Of a DNA stretch of 64,000 bases, positions 40,127-50,932 are shown piece by piece; within the stretch, counting starts at the first letter, position 1; each line of letters opens with the position of its first letter. Where the stretch lies: the NCBI GenBank assembly GCA_030431775.1, contig JAUIHW010000001.1, positions 134,900-198,899 of the forward strand. The letters are read 5' to 3'. Under the pieces are notes generated by a model. The model saw only the letters and a list, made by a program, of their open reading frames with translations. It did no database searches and had not been told where the DNA came from. Both the position numbers and the translations under genes were made by a program. The stretch comes from Gammaproteobacteria bacterium. GTDB lineage: Bacteria > Pseudomonadota > Gammaproteobacteria > Pseudomonadales > JAUIET01.

Positions 40127-41293
40127 ATGCAATCCCAAACCGTAGAAAAGGAAAGCCGTTACCAACGTATCCGGCAGGTCACGCTGCTGGGTACGCTGGT
40201 TGACCTGTTGTTGGGCGTGAGCAAGCTGATTGTGGGCTTTCTCGCGAATTCCCAGGCTTTGGTCGCGGATGGTATTCACTCCCTGTCCGACGTGGCGACC
40301 GATATTTTTGTGCTATTTGCTGCCAGACATGCCCATAAGGAAGCCGACCGTCGTCATCCTTATGGGCATGGCCGTATCGAAACGCTGGCGACGGTCGGGC
40401 TCGGTTCCGTGTTGCTTCTGGTCGCTGTCGGAATTGTCTGGGAAGCCATACAGCGGCTGGGAAGCGGCGCCGATGTAGTAGCGCCCGGCTGGTTAGCCCT
40501 GGTGATCAGCCTGCTATCCGTTGTTGCCAAGGAATGGGTATACCGCTTTACTCGCGCCGTTGCCGAGCAGTACGAATCCGATCTATTGCTGGCCAATGCC
40601 TGGCATAGCAGGACCGATGCGATTTCGTCTATCGTGGTTGCCATTGGGGTGGCCGGCGCCATGCTGGGTTTTACATACCTGGATGCAATCGCCGCGGTCG
40701 CGGTGGCTCTGATGATTGCCAAGATCGGTTTTGATCTCGTGCACGCCAGCGGGCAGGAGCTTATTGACGCAGCCCTGGATGCGGAGGAAACCCAAGCGAT
40801 TGCGGCCAGTATGGAAACCATTGACGGTGTTAAAGCGGTGCACGATCTACGCACCCGGACCAGTGCCGGCGAAGTACTTATTGATGTGCATGTGCAGGTC
40901 AACCCCAGAATCAGCGTGTCGGAAGGTCATGAAATTGGCGATGCAGTGCGCCGACGGGTTACACAACAACATCCGAAGGTCGCCGATATTGTTGTTCATA
41001 TAGACCCTGAAGATGACCGTGATCAGGCGATAGATACCGGGCTGCCATTACGGCAACAGGCGCTTGGCTGCTTGCGTCAACATTGGCAGCATTTATTGCC
41101 GGAGCACGCCGAGCAAGACATTACGCTGCATTACCTGAGAGAAGGGATCGACGTCGAGCTGGTCTTGCCTATGCAGCTGGTCTCCGGTGTCAAGCGGGCC
41201 GCCGAACTGGAGAGCAAGCTTAAGGAGGCTGTTTCCGAGTTGAGCTGGCTGCACCAGCTAAAGGTCGCGTTTCGCCCTTCACAGCCAGTTTGA
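40127..41293 (+). CDS. Cation diffusion facilitator family transporter
   Basis: VDLLLGVSKLIVGFLANSQALVADGIHSLSDVATDIFVLFAARHAHKEADRRHPYGHGRIET. Confidence 0.95.
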   Translation: MQSQTVEKESRYQRIRQVTLLGTLVDLLLGVSKLIVGFLANSQALVADGIHSLSDVATDIFVLFAARHAHKEADRRHPYGHGRIETLATVGLGSVLLLVAVGIVWEAIQRLGSGADVVAPGWLALVISLLSVVAKEWVYRFTRAVAEQYESDLLLANAWHSRTDAISSIVVAIGVAGAMLGFTYLDAIAAVAVALMIAKIGFDLVHASGQELIDAALDAEETQAIAASMETIDGVKAVHDLRTRTSAGEVLIDVHVQVNPRISVSEGHEIGDAVRRRVTQQHPKVADIVVHIDPEDDRDQAIDTGLPLRQQALGCLRQHWQHLLPEHAEQDITLHYLREGIDVELVLPMQLVSGVKRAAELESKLKEAVSELSWLHQLKVAFRPSQPV

Positions 41294-41303
41294 CCTGGAT
41301 CAA
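41290..41303 (+). promoter_or_regulatory. FNR/ANR box upstream of universal stress protein gene 41359
   Basis: TTGACCTGGATCAA (9/10). Contains TGA stop of the CDF gene (41291-41293). Confidence 0.78.
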
Positions 41304-41358
41304 CAGAATCGCCTGTTAAAATGCTAGCCTGAGATCAAAACCACCAGAGGAGTGTGCA

Positions 41359-41799
41359 ATGAGTGTTTACAAGAACGTTTTAATCGCAATCGATACTCAC
41401 GCTGAGTATGAGCCGGTTGTTAAGCGAGCAATGGAAATCACCGATTCCCAAGCAACGCTCAGCCTGATCTATGTGCACGAGCCTTTTTATTATGGTGACA
41501 TGATTTATGCGGGTTCAGTGGAATTTGAAGAGCAGGTTCTTGGTCATGCCAAGGAGGTGCTGCAAAAAATTGGCGAACCGCTGGACATTCCAGAGGAACG
41601 CCGATTTGTGGAAACGGGGCGGCCTTCTACCCAGATCCAGGCCAAGGCTGAAGAGCTTGGCAGTGACCTGATTGTTATGGGCACCCACGGTCGCCATGGT
41701 TTTCAACTGCTTTTGGGTTCTACCGCCAATGCCGTGTTGCACGGTGTGAAATGTGATGTGCTGGCCGTGCGCGTGCAGGGCGAAACCATCGACGGATAA
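41359..41799 (+). CDS. Universal stress protein (UspA family)
   Basis: KNVLIAIDTHAEYEPVVKRAMEITDSQATLSLIYVHEP; VMGTHGRHGFQLLLGSTANAVLHGVKCDVLAVRV. Confidence 0.95.
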   Translation: MSVYKNVLIAIDTHAEYEPVVKRAMEITDSQATLSLIYVHEPFYYGDMIYAGSVEFEEQVLGHAKEVLQKIGEPLDIPEERRFVETGRPSTQIQAKAEELGSDLIVMGTHGRHGFQLLLGSTANAVLHGVKCDVLAVRVQGETIDG

Positions 41800-41802
41800 G
41801 GG

Positions 41803-43971
41803 TCAGGCCAGCGAATACCCCGCTTCAGTGAACGGCATGCTGCGCAGCCGTTCCCCTGTCGCAGCGAAAATCGCATTGGCAATTGCCGGAGCTGTGGGTG
41901 GCAGCGCCGGTTCCCCCAAGCCGGTTGGTGGGTTATCGCTTTGAATGAAATGCACGTCTACCTCAGGGGCATGCCGCATGCGTAGCAGCGGATACTGGTG
42001 GTAATTGCGTTCCTGTACCCGGCCGTTTTCGATCGACAGACTCAAACCCATCGCGGTACTAAAGCCATCGATCACGGAGCCTTCAACCTGGTTTTCAGCG
42101 CCGCTGAGGTTGACGATCGGGCCAACATCGCCGACTACCGTTACCTTGTGCACCCGAAGGCCTTTGTTGTCTGTCACACTGACTTCGGCCACGTGTGCAA
42201 AATAGCCCGCATGGCTGTAGTAAAAGGCCAGGCCCTGGAAGTGGTCAGCCGCCAGCCCATGCTGCCAGTTGGCCCGATGCAATACCTCCTTCACAACACC
42301 CACCGCACGGCTTTGCTCGAAGCTGACGAGGTCACTGTGATGGTCTTCTGCGGCCAGCAATTCAAGCAGAAACTCGCCATGGTCACGCCTGGCAGCCACG
42401 GCCAGTTCATGAATAAAACACTGATTGGCAAATGCCACGGCACAGGATATTGGGGCGCGCCACCAGCCGGTGGGAATAGCGCTTTGGATCAGGCTGAGTT
42501 GTAGATTGGTGTTTTTGGCTTTACTGTGAGGGAACAGCTTTGTGTGCTGGTTGCCACCCCGGGTAGTGGTCTCACCGTCAGGCGAAAAAGTAATGTAATG
42601 GTCGCGCCAGGCCAGCAGTTTGCCTGCCTTATCCAGCCCGGCGCTGAGCGCATGAAAGCCGCCAACTCGATAAAAATCGTGGGCCATATCATCTTCGCGG
42701 CTCCATTGCAGTTTTACCGGGGTGCCTACCCGCTCCGAAATCGCCGCGGCCTCGCAGACAAAGTCGCTCATCAGACGCCGCCCGAAGCCGCCGCCCATAC
42801 GCAGTTGATGCAGTGTCACCCGGCTTTCGTCAATGTCGAGCAGGTTGGCCACCTTTTTGATGGCAACCTGGGGCATTTGCGTGGGGGCCCACAGTTCACA
42901 TCGGCCGTTGTGAACATGTGCCGTACAATTCTGTGGCTCCATGGGCGCATGAGCTACATATGGGTAGCTGTAATATGCGTCTATCCGGTGAGTAGCCGCA
43001 TTCAGGGCGCCAGTCGTATCACCTTTGTCGATCACTTGCTGGCCCGTGATTTGGGCCAGCTCGGCAGCACGCTGTTTGGCCGCTCTCCAGCTGTCGCTGG
43101 CGGCCGAGCTTTCGTCCCAGTCAACCTGTAATTGTTTGCGTGCGCTGAACGCCGCCCAGGTGGAATTGGCCACAATCGCGATTCCCGCCTGCAGATCCTC
43201 ACGATCACCGCGAGCATCCATAACGAACGCGGCGCTGACCCCGGGCAGTTGTCGGATCACATCAAGATTGGCGGATTTGACTGTGCCTCCAATCGCTGGG
43301 CATTTGTGGTACACCGCGTATTGCATTCCAGCAACCACCTGGTCGACGCCAAACAAGGGCTTGCCAGAAACAATGGCGGGGTTATCGACACCGCTGACCC
43401 GGGTGCCGAGCAGACAATATTCGCTGCGCGGTTTGAGGCTGACGGTTTTCGGCAGGGGGCGCTGTGATGCCGCTTGCGCCAATGCACCATAACTCAGACT
43501 GCGACCGCTGGCAGCGTGCAGTACATGGCTGTCACGGGTTGTGCATTCACCGCTGGCGACCCCCCATTTCTCGGCCGCAGCCTCCAGCAACACCTGCCTG
43601 GCTCGGGCACCCGCTTCACGCAATGCGTCCCAGCGGGTTGGAATAGAGCGCGAACCGCCCGCAAACTGGCGGCCGTAACGTTGGGCGTCGATAGCTGACT
43701 GAATGACTTCAACGGTCTGCCAGTCAGCGTCCAATTCTTCAGCGACGATCATTGGCATCGAGGTTTTGACGCCCTGACCAACTTCGGGGTTCTGTGCTGC
43801 CAGCACAATGGTATTGTCCGGCCGAATCTGAATATAGGCGTTGAATTCGTATTCGCCTGACAGTCGGGCTGCTTTGCCTAGTGCATTGGCCGGAAGATGA
43901 AAACCCAATACCAAGCCTCCGCCAGTGACACCAGCGAGCTTACAAAACGCCCGGCGGGATACATTTCTCAT
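41803..43971 (-). CDS. Molybdopterin-binding aldehyde/isoquinoline 1-oxidoreductase, beta (large) subunit
   Basis: Tat-like [69 protein letters not shown]. Start corrected from the longer ORF. Confidence 0.92.
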   Translation of the reverse strand: MRNVSRRAFCKLAGVTGGGLVLGFHLPANALGKAARLSGEYEFNAYIQIRPDNTIVLAAQNPEVGQGVKTSMPMIVAEELDADWQTVEVIQSAIDAQRYGRQFAGGSRSIPTRWDALREAGARARQVLLEAAAEKWGVASGECTTRDSHVLHAASGRSLSYGALAQAASQRPLPKTVSLKPRSEYCLLGTRVSGVDNPAIVSGKPLFGVDQVVAGMQYAVYHKCPAIGGTVKSANLDVIRQLPGVSAAFVMDARGDREDLQAGIAIVANSTWAAFSARKQLQVDWDESSAASDSWRAAKQRAAELAQITGQQVIDKGDTTGALNAATHRIDAYYSYPYVAHAPMEPQNCTAHVHNGRCELWAPTQMPQVAIKKVANLLDIDESRVTLHQLRMGGGFGRRLMSDFVCEAAAISERVGTPVKLQWSREDDMAHDFYRVGGFHALSAGLDKAGKLLAWRDHYITFSPDGETTTRGGNQHTKLFPHSKAKNTNLQLSLIQSAIPTGWWRAPISCAVAFANQCFIHELAVAARRDHGEFLLELLAAEDHHSDLVSFEQSRAVGVVKEVLHRANWQHGLAADHFQGLAFYYSHAGYFAHVAEVSVTDNKGLRVHKVTVVGDVGPIVNLSGAENQVEGSVIDGFSTAMGLSLSIENGRVQERNYHQYPLLRMRHAPEVDVHFIQSDNPPTGLGEPALPPTAPAIANAIFAATGERLRSMPFTEAGYSLA

Positions 43972-44474
43972 GCCAGCTCCTCCGTGGCTTGGTTCGGGTC
44001 GAAGGTTTGCACAGCCATAGTGGTTGCTGCCTGCTCGATGGCATTGCGGATTCGCAGGTAGCAGCCACATCGGCATAAATTGCCATTCATGGCGGCATCG
44101 ATTTCTTCCGGGCTTGGCGCGGGGTTCTGCTCCAGCAGCGCAGCGGCATTCATTATCTGGCCTGCCTGGCAGTAGCCGCACTGGGGAACGTCCAAGTCCA
44201 TCCATGCCTGCTGCAATGGGTGCCATTCACTGCCATTCGCCAGGCCTTCTATCGTGGTGATTTTCTTGCCGGTCGCGGCTTTTGCCGGCAACACGCAGGA
44301 GCGCACCGCCTGACCGTCCAAGTGAACGGTGCAAGCGCCGCAATAGCCGCCACCACAACCGTACTTGGTGCCGACCAGGTTGAGATTGTCTCGCAGTACC
44401 CAGAGCAGAGGTATGTCTTCGGCAAGATCTCTGAGCTGATGCTTCCTGCCGTTTATCGTGAGCGTCAGGTCCAT
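43968..44474 (-). CDS. (2Fe-2S) small subunit of molybdopterin oxidoreductase (IorA-like)
   Basis: [58 protein letters not shown]. Confidence 0.94.
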   Translation of the reverse strand: MDLTLTINGRKHQLRDLAEDIPLLWVLRDNLNLVGTKYGCGGGYCGACTVHLDGQAVRSCVLPAKAATGKKITTIEGLANGSEWHPLQQAWMDLDVPQCGYCQAGQIMNAAALLEQNPAPSPEEIDAAMNGNLCRCGCYLRIRNAIEQAATTMAVQTFDPNQATEELA

Positions 44475-44566
44475 GTAGGTTTCTCCAATACAGTCGACCG
44501 GTACTTTATATTACGCTGGCTCGGGTGGTGCTGAACAGGCTTACGCCAATTTCCATGGTGGCCAGG

Positions 44567-45406
44567 CTATTGAATATGACAGGTGTACTGGTCGATGATG
44601 GGCAATGCCTCCTGTTCGCCGACGGAGGGCAGGCCGAAAACCAGGCGGTCAACGCCCAGGTCGCGCAACAGCTTCACAGTTTCCGGGTCACTTGGGGCCA
44701 GATAAATGCTGATTTCAATATCACTGCGCTTACGCCCGGCGGCCTCGCAATCCCGCTCCACGGCATCCAGCTGTTCGGCAATATTTTCGGTGCCCCGACC
44801 CCAGATAGGCATCCAGCCATTACCGTAACTGATGGCCCGCCGCACAGCACCCGGGTATGAGCCACCAACATGAATTGGCGGATGGGGCAGCTGCAGTGGC
44901 TTGGGGTTCTGCCGGCTTGGTCCGAAATCAATTATCTTGCCATGATATTCGGCGACATCATTGGCCCACAGCTCTTTCATGGCCTCTATGCTCTCACGCA
45001 GTCGACGAAAGCGGGTTTCCGGAACCACACCGTGATGGCGCATTTCGTCCAGATTCCAACCGCCACCCACACCGAGCATAAACCGCCCGTTAGAAATGTT
45101 GTCGAGACTGGCCACTTCTTTGGCAAGATGAATGGGATCGCGCTGAATAACCAGTGCAATACCAGTGCCCAGCTTGAGCGTGCGGGTGCTGACCGCTGCG
45201 GCGGTCAGTGCCACGAATGGGTCCAGCGTATCGTAGTAGAACTGGGGCAGCTCAGTGCCGCCCGGCCACATCGATTCGCTACCAACCGGAATGTGTGAAT
45301 GCTCTGCGAGCCACAATGACTCGAAGCCGCGGTCTTCCAGCTCTGGCCCCAACTCGTGCATGGCCATTGAATAATTGGTTGCAAATGTGGCAATCGCTAT
45401 CTTCAT
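44567..45406 (-). CDS. LLM class oxidoreductase (TIGR03619-like)
   Basis: MKIAIATFATNYSMAMHELGPELEDRGFESLWLAEHSHIPVG; LAKEVASLDNISNGRFMLGVGGGWN. Confidence 0.9.
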   Translation of the reverse strand: MKIAIATFATNYSMAMHELGPELEDRGFESLWLAEHSHIPVGSESMWPGGTELPQFYYDTLDPFVALTAAAVSTRTLKLGTGIALVIQRDPIHLAKEVASLDNISNGRFMLGVGGGWNLDEMRHHGVVPETRFRRLRESIEAMKELWANDVAEYHGKIIDFGPSRQNPKPLQLPHPPIHVGGSYPGAVRRAISYGNGWMPIWGRGTENIAEQLDAVERDCEAAGRKRSDIEISIYLAPSDPETVKLLRDLGVDRLVFGLPSVGEQEALPIIDQYTCHIQ

Positions 45407-45482
45407 TGCTTTCCCCGGACTGCATAGTAGAAAAGGTGGCAATAATGGTAAGGTACCGCCGTCGAGGCGGAGAGTCAAAAAA

Positions 45483-46346
45483 ATGAAGTCCTGGTTAATG
45501 GTGCCGTGGGCCAGCGCGGAAGATATGATCGAACTGGCGAAAAAAGCCGATGCACTGGGTTTTGAAGGTTTGATGGGGGCCGACCACGGATTTGTTCCGC
45601 AGCAGATGGATGCCCGCTACCCGTACACCGACGATGGCAAGCCGCCGATCGACGGCAGCATGCCCTACCCGGAAGTGTGGACTACTATTGCCGCGATGAG
45701 CATGGTCACCCAGCGACTCAAGTTTTCCACCGCGGTCTATGTGCTGCCGCTGCGCAACCCGATTGAAGTGGCCAAGGCCACCGGGACCATTGCTCGTATC
45801 AGTAATAATCGCCTGGTGTTGGGCGCCGGAGTGGGCTGGATGCGCGAAGAATTCGACAGCTATGGGGTGGACTTTACTACCCGCGGTAAGCGCATGAACG
45901 AATGCATCGAGGTATTGCGCGCATTGTGGAGCGGCGGGTTTGTAGAGTACCACGGTGACTATTTCGATTTTCCTTCTTTGCAGATTGCCCCCGCACCGAG
46001 CTGCCCTGTGCCGATTGTTCTCGGTGGAGCCAGTAAACCGGCATTACGGCGTGCGGGCAAATACGCACAGGGCTGGATGGGCAATGGCAACGAAGCTGAG
46101 GAAATGCCAGGCATTTTCGCCGAATTGCAGGCAGCGAGGGTCGCACATAAGCGCGAGCAGGAACCGTTCGAAATTCTGTTGGCGCTGAAAAACTTCCCGT
46201 CCATGGAAGAACTGCGTGACTATCAACGCCAGGGCGCAACCGGGGTGTTTCTGGGTTTCCCGGATCATCGCTTGAGCTTGGCCGACAAACTGGCACTTCT
46301 GGAACAGCAGGCTCCTATGGTTGCCGAGCTTAGGGGCCTGGGCTAG
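45483..46346 (+). CDS. LLM class oxidoreductase (TIGR03619-like)
   Basis: DMIELAKKADALGFEGLMGADHGFVPQQ; VAKATGTIARISNNRLVLGAGVGWMREEFDSYGVDFTTRGKR. Confidence 0.9.
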   Translation: MKSWLMVPWASAEDMIELAKKADALGFEGLMGADHGFVPQQMDARYPYTDDGKPPIDGSMPYPEVWTTIAAMSMVTQRLKFSTAVYVLPLRNPIEVAKATGTIARISNNRLVLGAGVGWMREEFDSYGVDFTTRGKRMNECIEVLRALWSGGFVEYHGDYFDFPSLQIAPAPSCPVPIVLGGASKPALRRAGKYAQGWMGNGNEAEEMPGIFAELQAARVAHKREQEPFEILLALKNFPSMEELRDYQRQGATGVFLGFPDHRLSLADKLALLEQQAPMVAELRGLG

Positions 46347-47502
46347 CTTGGTCGTTACCGCGCTCACCTTTATTATTCTGCTGGCAGCCATCGCAACGGA
46401 TTTTGTTGTGCCGATTATCCCATTGCTGCAGCGGGATTTTGGTGTTGATGCCCTGCAGGCGCAGTTGATCATTCCAGCATTTCTAAGCGCCTATGCAGTG
46501 ACCCAAATTCCTTGCGGTTTGGCGGCGGATCACTTCGGTCGCTTGCGGGTTCTGTACACGGGGGTTGCCGTGTATTTTTGCGGTTGCCTGATTTGCTTAT
46601 TGGCGCCAAGTATCGAGGTATTGTATGTCGGTCGCTTCGCCCAAGGGCTTGGTGCGGCCGCCACCGCGGTGCTGTCTCGCGCAATTGCGCGCGATTTACG
46701 GGCCGGGCCCGAGCTGGCCAGGCTCATGGCGCTGTTTGTGGCTGCTTTGGCCGCGATGCCGCTGATCGGACCCATTGGCGGAGCCTGGTTGGGCTCGGCC
46801 TTTGGCTGGCGCTCGGTGTTTGCGCTGATCACGGCTTTCACTGCTATTGCTGCGATTGCCTGTCTGGCGTCCTTGCAGGAAACACATTCCACAAGAGGGA
46901 CAGAACGCAGCTCTGTGCTGGCGGCATTCAGTCAGTTTTTTAACTGCTGGCAGTCTGTTTGGGCCGCTCTTATGCTGGCCCTGTCGTTTTTTGGCCTGAT
47001 GGCAATTCTGGCAGCATTTCCCAGTACTTTGGTGGATGTTTATCAGCAAAGCAGCCTTGCGGTTGGCCCTTTGCTTAGCCTGACCATGGTGTTTTTTGTG
47101 GGTGCGAGCATCCTCAGCCGGCGCTGGGTCAGCCAGCGTGGTGAAATGACTCTGATTGGCTATTCCATCAGTTTGTTCCTGATCGCAGCCATTGGCACTG
47201 CGGCACTGTTATTGCTGCAGGGGGTTCCGCTGTGGGTTTTTCTGCTCGCGCTTATGCCCTATGCGGCCGGCATCGGCCTGTTGTTTCCAAACGTGTCGTC
47301 AATCGCGCTGTCGCCTTTACCTCACATTGCCGGCCTGGCTGCCTCCACATTAGGAACCATACAAATGCTGTTTGCCTTCGCAGGCTCCACTGTCGCAGCT
47401 TATCTATACCGTCAGGACCTGAGTCACATCGCCTGGCCGGTTTTTATAGCGTCTTTCGCCATATGTATTCTGTACCTGTTCCGACCGGTAAAAATCGCGT
47501 AG
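46321..47502 (+). CDS. MFS transporter (Bcr/CflA-like)
   Basis: VPIIPLLQRDFGVDALQAQLIIPAFLSAYAVTQIPCGLAADHFGRLRVL; 12-TM pattern. Non-ATG (TTG) start, at 46321 or 46348. Confidence 0.87.
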   Translation: MPSLGAWASLVVTALTFIILLAAIATDFVVPIIPLLQRDFGVDALQAQLIIPAFLSAYAVTQIPCGLAADHFGRLRVLYTGVAVYFCGCLICLLAPSIEVLYVGRFAQGLGAAATAVLSRAIARDLRAGPELARLMALFVAALAAMPLIGPIGGAWLGSAFGWRSVFALITAFTAIAAIACLASLQETHSTRGTERSSVLAAFSQFFNCWQSVWAALMLALSFFGLMAILAAFPSTLVDVYQQSSLAVGPLLSLTMVFFVGASILSRRWVSQRGEMTLIGYSISLFLIAAIGTAALLLLQGVPLWVFLLALMPYAAGIGLLFPNVSSIALSPLPHIAGLAASTLGTIQMLFAFAGSTVAAYLYRQDLSHIAWPVFIASFAICILYLFRPVKIA

Positions 47503-47530
47503 CCGATTGCCTGGCAACCCAACGACAGTC

Positions 47531-48907
47531 TCAGTCAATACCTAACTTTTTCAGCCGGTAGCGCAGTGCGCGAAATGACATCCCGAGCTTCTCAGCGGCG
47601 GCGGTCTTGTTCCACCGCGTTTCCTGCAAAGCTTCTTCAATGGCGCGACGCTCAATCGTTTGCAGGTATTCTTCCAAAGGCATTTTGGCCGGGTCGTAAT
47701 GTGATGCAGCGTCCTTTGCCTCCGGCTTACGCTGCCAGCCTGCAGGTATGTTTTGCTCGGTATCGCTGTTCAGGGTCAGGCCAAGATCATTATTTGTTAT
47801 GGTGCTGGACTCGCTGAGCGTGCAGGCGCGTTCCAGAATATTGCGCAGCTCGCGAATATTGCCAGGAAAGCTGTAGTTCTCCAGTGTTTGCCAGGCTGCC
47901 TCGTCCAGGGTCCACTGGCGTCCGTCATCCAGTGACGCCAGTACTTCGGTCGCAATCAGGCGGATGTCTTCGCGCCGTTCGCGCAACGGAGGTACGGCCA
48001 GTTCAATGACATTAATGCGGTAAAACAGGTCTTGGCGAAAGCGACCGTTCGCGACTTCCTGCTCCAGGTTTTTGTGGGTTGCACTGAGCAGGCGGACGTC
48101 AATCGCCGATTCCCGCTGGTCACCTACAGCGCGCACGGACTTTTCCTGGATGGCCCGTAACAGCTTAACCTGCATCTCCAACGGCAAATCAGCGACCTCA
48201 TCCAGGAATAGAGTGCCGCCGTTGGCGGCCTGAAACAAGCCGGCTTTGTCCGCCACGGCCCCGGTGAAAGCGCCTTTTTTGTGGCCGAAAAACTCGCTTT
48301 CCATCAGCTCACTCGGAATCGCGCCGCAGTTCACTGCAATGAAGGCTTGCTCCGCGCGTGGGCCGTTGCTGTGAATGAGATGGGCAACCAGTTCTTTTCC
48401 GCTGCCCGATTCACCGGAAATATGCACCGGCGCCTGACTGCGCGCCAGCTTGCCGATTTGCCGCTTTAGCTGAACGCTGGCGGTTGACTGGCCGGACAGC
48501 TTTACCCCGCCCTGCAGGCCTTTGCCCATGCCGCTGCGTGGCAGCTTCAATGCAGTTTCCACCAGGCTTCTGAGACGCTCCAGCTCAATTGGCTTGCTGA
48601 CAAAGTCAAATGCTCCCGATTTGAGCGCGCTAATGGCGGTATCAATGCTGCCATAGGCGGTAATCACAGCCACCGGCGTGTCGGGATAGCGTTCCTGAAT
48701 TTCACTGACCAGCTCCAGGCCGCTGCCATCTGGCAGGTTCATGTCGGTCAGGCAGAGGTTGAAAGACTCCTCCGTCAAGGCCTGCCGTGCATTGTGCAGG
48801 TCCGCCACGCTGCGGGTCGAAACGGCCATTCGGTTCAGTGTAATTTCCAGCAGTTCCCGGATGTCGGGCTCGTCATCGACGACCAGAACGCGCTGCCGGT
48901 TGCTCAT
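47531..48907 (-). CDS. pilR: Sigma-54-dependent response regulator
   Basis: Receiver [21 protein letters not shown]+ [15 protein letters not shown] and [27 protein letters not shown]; Fis-type [28 protein letters not shown]; adjacent to the pilS-like kinase. Confidence 0.92.
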   Translation of the reverse strand: MSNRQRVLVVDDEPDIRELLEITLNRMAVSTRSVADLHNARQALTEESFNLCLTDMNLPDGSGLELVSEIQERYPDTPVAVITAYGSIDTAISALKSGAFDFVSKPIELERLRSLVETALKLPRSGMGKGLQGGVKLSGQSTASVQLKRQIGKLARSQAPVHISGESGSGKELVAHLIHSNGPRAEQAFIAVNCGAIPSELMESEFFGHKKGAFTGAVADKAGLFQAANGGTLFLDEVADLPLEMQVKLLRAIQEKSVRAVGDQRESAIDVRLLSATHKNLEQEVANGRFRQDLFYRINVIELAVPPLRERREDIRLIATEVLASLDDGRQWTLDEAAWQTLENYSFPGNIRELRNILERACTLSESSTITNNDLGLTLNSDTEQNIPAGWQRKPEAKDAASHYDPAKMPLEEYLQTIERRAIEEALQETRWNKTAAAEKLGMSFRALRYRLKKLGID

Positions 48908-48926
48908 TGTGCTGCCTGCTGACTGT

Positions 48927-50546
48927 TCATGGGCTGATCGCCAGTTTTTTCATCGGGTGAGGAAGGGTAATTCTAAAACAGCTCTTTTTGTCTGCAGTAG
49001 GTAAATAATCCAGTCGCGCCTGGTTGGCCTCACACAGCTCCTTGGCGATAAACAAACCCAGTCCGGTGCCGCCGGTTTCGCCGGTAGCAAAGGGTTCGAA
49101 AAGCTGGTCGCGCAAATTCGCTTCCACACCGGGACCATCATCAATCACATCCACAACCGGCAGGTTCTCGGACAAACTCCAATGGGCACTGATGGTCAGA
49201 GTAGCCCGGCCAGTCTGCTGCTTACTGTAGCGCAAACCGTTGGAGCACAGGTTGCTGAGTACCTGGTCAAGCTGACTGGGGTCAAACGACACGGTTTGAT
49301 CCTCCAACGCGTTCTCCAGGCGGATACTGACTTCAGGGTCTGCGTCACGGGCGATCTGAATAAAGCGTTCCAACCAGGCGCCAATATCAAAGCGCTCGGG
49401 TTCAGAGGTTTTTCGCCTCGACAGCTGCAGCACATTTTCTACCGTGTGGTTGAGGCGCTGCGAGTGATTAACGATCATTTCACAGAGGCGTTCATCATCG
49501 CTGGAAATAGAGCTGGATTCCTGTAGTAGTTGGGCTGCATGGCTGATCGCACCGAGGGGGTTGCGAATTTCGTGAGCGATGCTGGCGGTCAAGCGGCCCA
49601 GTGAGGCCAGTTTAATCTGCTGGGCTTGCTGCCGTGTGCGGGTGGTGTCTTCAAGAAATATTAAAACCTTGCCCGCGTCATCATCAGTCAGGGGCATAAA
49701 CTCAGACTGCAATAAGGCGCCGCCGGCTTTCATGCGAAAAGGCCGGGTGCGAACGTTCGGTGCGGCTTCCCATTCGCGCATGCTGGCCAGCAAGGGCTTG
49801 GGCAAGGGTTCGTCTTCGTCGTTTTGTGCATTGTATTCCAGGCCGAGTAATGCCACGGCCGCTTCATTTGCAGACTGCACCTGGTGTTGCCCATCCACAA
49901 CCAGTACGCCGGTCTGCATGCGCTTGACGATTAGCTGGTTAAGGTACTCGCTATAGGCCAGCTCCTGCGCTTTGCGCGCGGCCAGCGCCTGGCTGGCCTC
50001 AATACGCCGGACAAGCTGCTTGACCACAAAAATCGTTGAAAAGAATACGATACCAAGAACACCGGCAGCGAATAGAACATTGTCGTCCACCACACCCAAA
50101 CGGATGAGAAAGAACACATTCAGCAATACCGCAATACTTGCCAGGGCAGCGACCAGAAAGGCAAGGTTGTCTCGAAAAAGAACACCACTTGATGCAACCG
50201 TTAGTGTCATTATCAGGCTCAGACCAGTGCTGAGTTCTCCACTCGCATGGGCAATCAAGGTCAGCGCAATAATGTCCACCAGAAAGAAGAATAAGAATAC
50301 CTGCAGGTCGGGTAGCGGACTGCGGCGCAAGCCGGCATAGAAATGGGCAATCACGCTGGTGGCAAAGTAGCCGCCGGTTGTGTATAGGAACAAGTCAGGA
50401 CGGTAGGCGTTTTCGACCGCGGTAGTCATCTGGACCAGAAAGACCAGAAGAATGAGCGCCGCGAGAACGATTCGGTACAGACCATAGACCCGCAACGTCT
50501 GCTGCGAATCTGTCAGGCTGGAGTTGTTAAGCTCAACGGTTGCCAT
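48927..50546 (-). CDS. pilS: Sensor histidine kinase, PilS-like
   Basis: Six hydrophobic N-terminal helices; PAS; LTASIAHEIRNPLGAISHAAQLLQES; GGTGLGLFIAKELCEAN. Start set at MATVELNNSS. Confidence 0.9.
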   Translation of the reverse strand: MATVELNNSSLTDSQQTLRVYGLYRIVLAALILLVFLVQMTTAVENAYRPDLFLYTTGGYFATSVIAHFYAGLRRSPLPDLQVFLFFFLVDIIALTLIAHASGELSTGLSLIMTLTVASSGVLFRDNLAFLVAALASIAVLLNVFFLIRLGVVDDNVLFAAGVLGIVFFSTIFVVKQLVRRIEASQALAARKAQELAYSEYLNQLIVKRMQTGVLVVDGQHQVQSANEAAVALLGLEYNAQNDEDEPLPKPLLASMREWEAAPNVRTRPFRMKAGGALLQSEFMPLTDDDAGKVLIFLEDTTRTRQQAQQIKLASLGRLTASIAHEIRNPLGAISHAAQLLQESSSISSDDERLCEMIVNHSQRLNHTVENVLQLSRRKTSEPERFDIGAWLERFIQIARDADPEVSIRLENALEDQTVSFDPSQLDQVLSNLCSNGLRYSKQQTGRATLTISAHWSLSENLPVVDVIDDGPGVEANLRDQLFEPFATGETGGTGLGLFIAKELCEANQARLDYLPTADKKSCFRITLPHPMKKLAISP

Positions 50547-50556
50547 GGCCTGGGGT

Positions 50557-50787
50557 TTATGCGTCTTCCTGAAGATTGTCGCGGTGCTGCTCACTGCAGA
50601 ACCACTGTCCATCCTCCTCAAGCGCGTCATTTTCCGGTACATGCGTGTGACACCAGGCGCATTCAACCATGCGTTCATTGCCAATTGCTCCTCTCGATCG
50701 CTGTGACCCGCGTCGGGTCAGGAAGCGCCAGAGCAGCCATACGGCCAGCAACAAAGCAATTAAGCGTATCAATCCGATGAAGCCCAT
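50557..50787 (-). CDS. PP0621-like small membrane/zinc-ribbon protein
   Basis: MGFIGLIRLIALLLAVWLLWRFLTRRG...MVECAWCHTHVPENDALEEDGQWFCSEQHRDN. Confidence 0.82.
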   Translation of the reverse strand: MGFIGLIRLIALLLAVWLLWRFLTRRGSQRSRGAIGNERMVECAWCHTHVPENDALEEDGQWFCSEQHRDNLQEDA

Positions 50788-50932
50788 AGTCCATACTCAC
50801 AAGTGACTGCCTGGATAATGGAGCGGGTGGCAAAAAAATTCCAGCGTAAAAATAGCACTGGGTCAGTATCGATGCTTGCGGCCGGAGTCCTGGCGCACGA
50901 CAATAAGCGGTTAGACATGGTGGAGACTTCCT

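Noticed and set aside
40329-40369. 12-bp perfect inverted repeat ATGCCCATAAGG / CCTTATGGGCAT inside the CDF transporter gene
   Set aside because: Lies within conserved coding sequence (HAHKEADRRHPYGHGR); probably codon coincidence.
45456-45470. CCGCC-GTCGA-GGCGG hairpin between divergent LLM genes
   Set aside because: Only 5-bp arms, near the RBS of 45483; too short to interpret.
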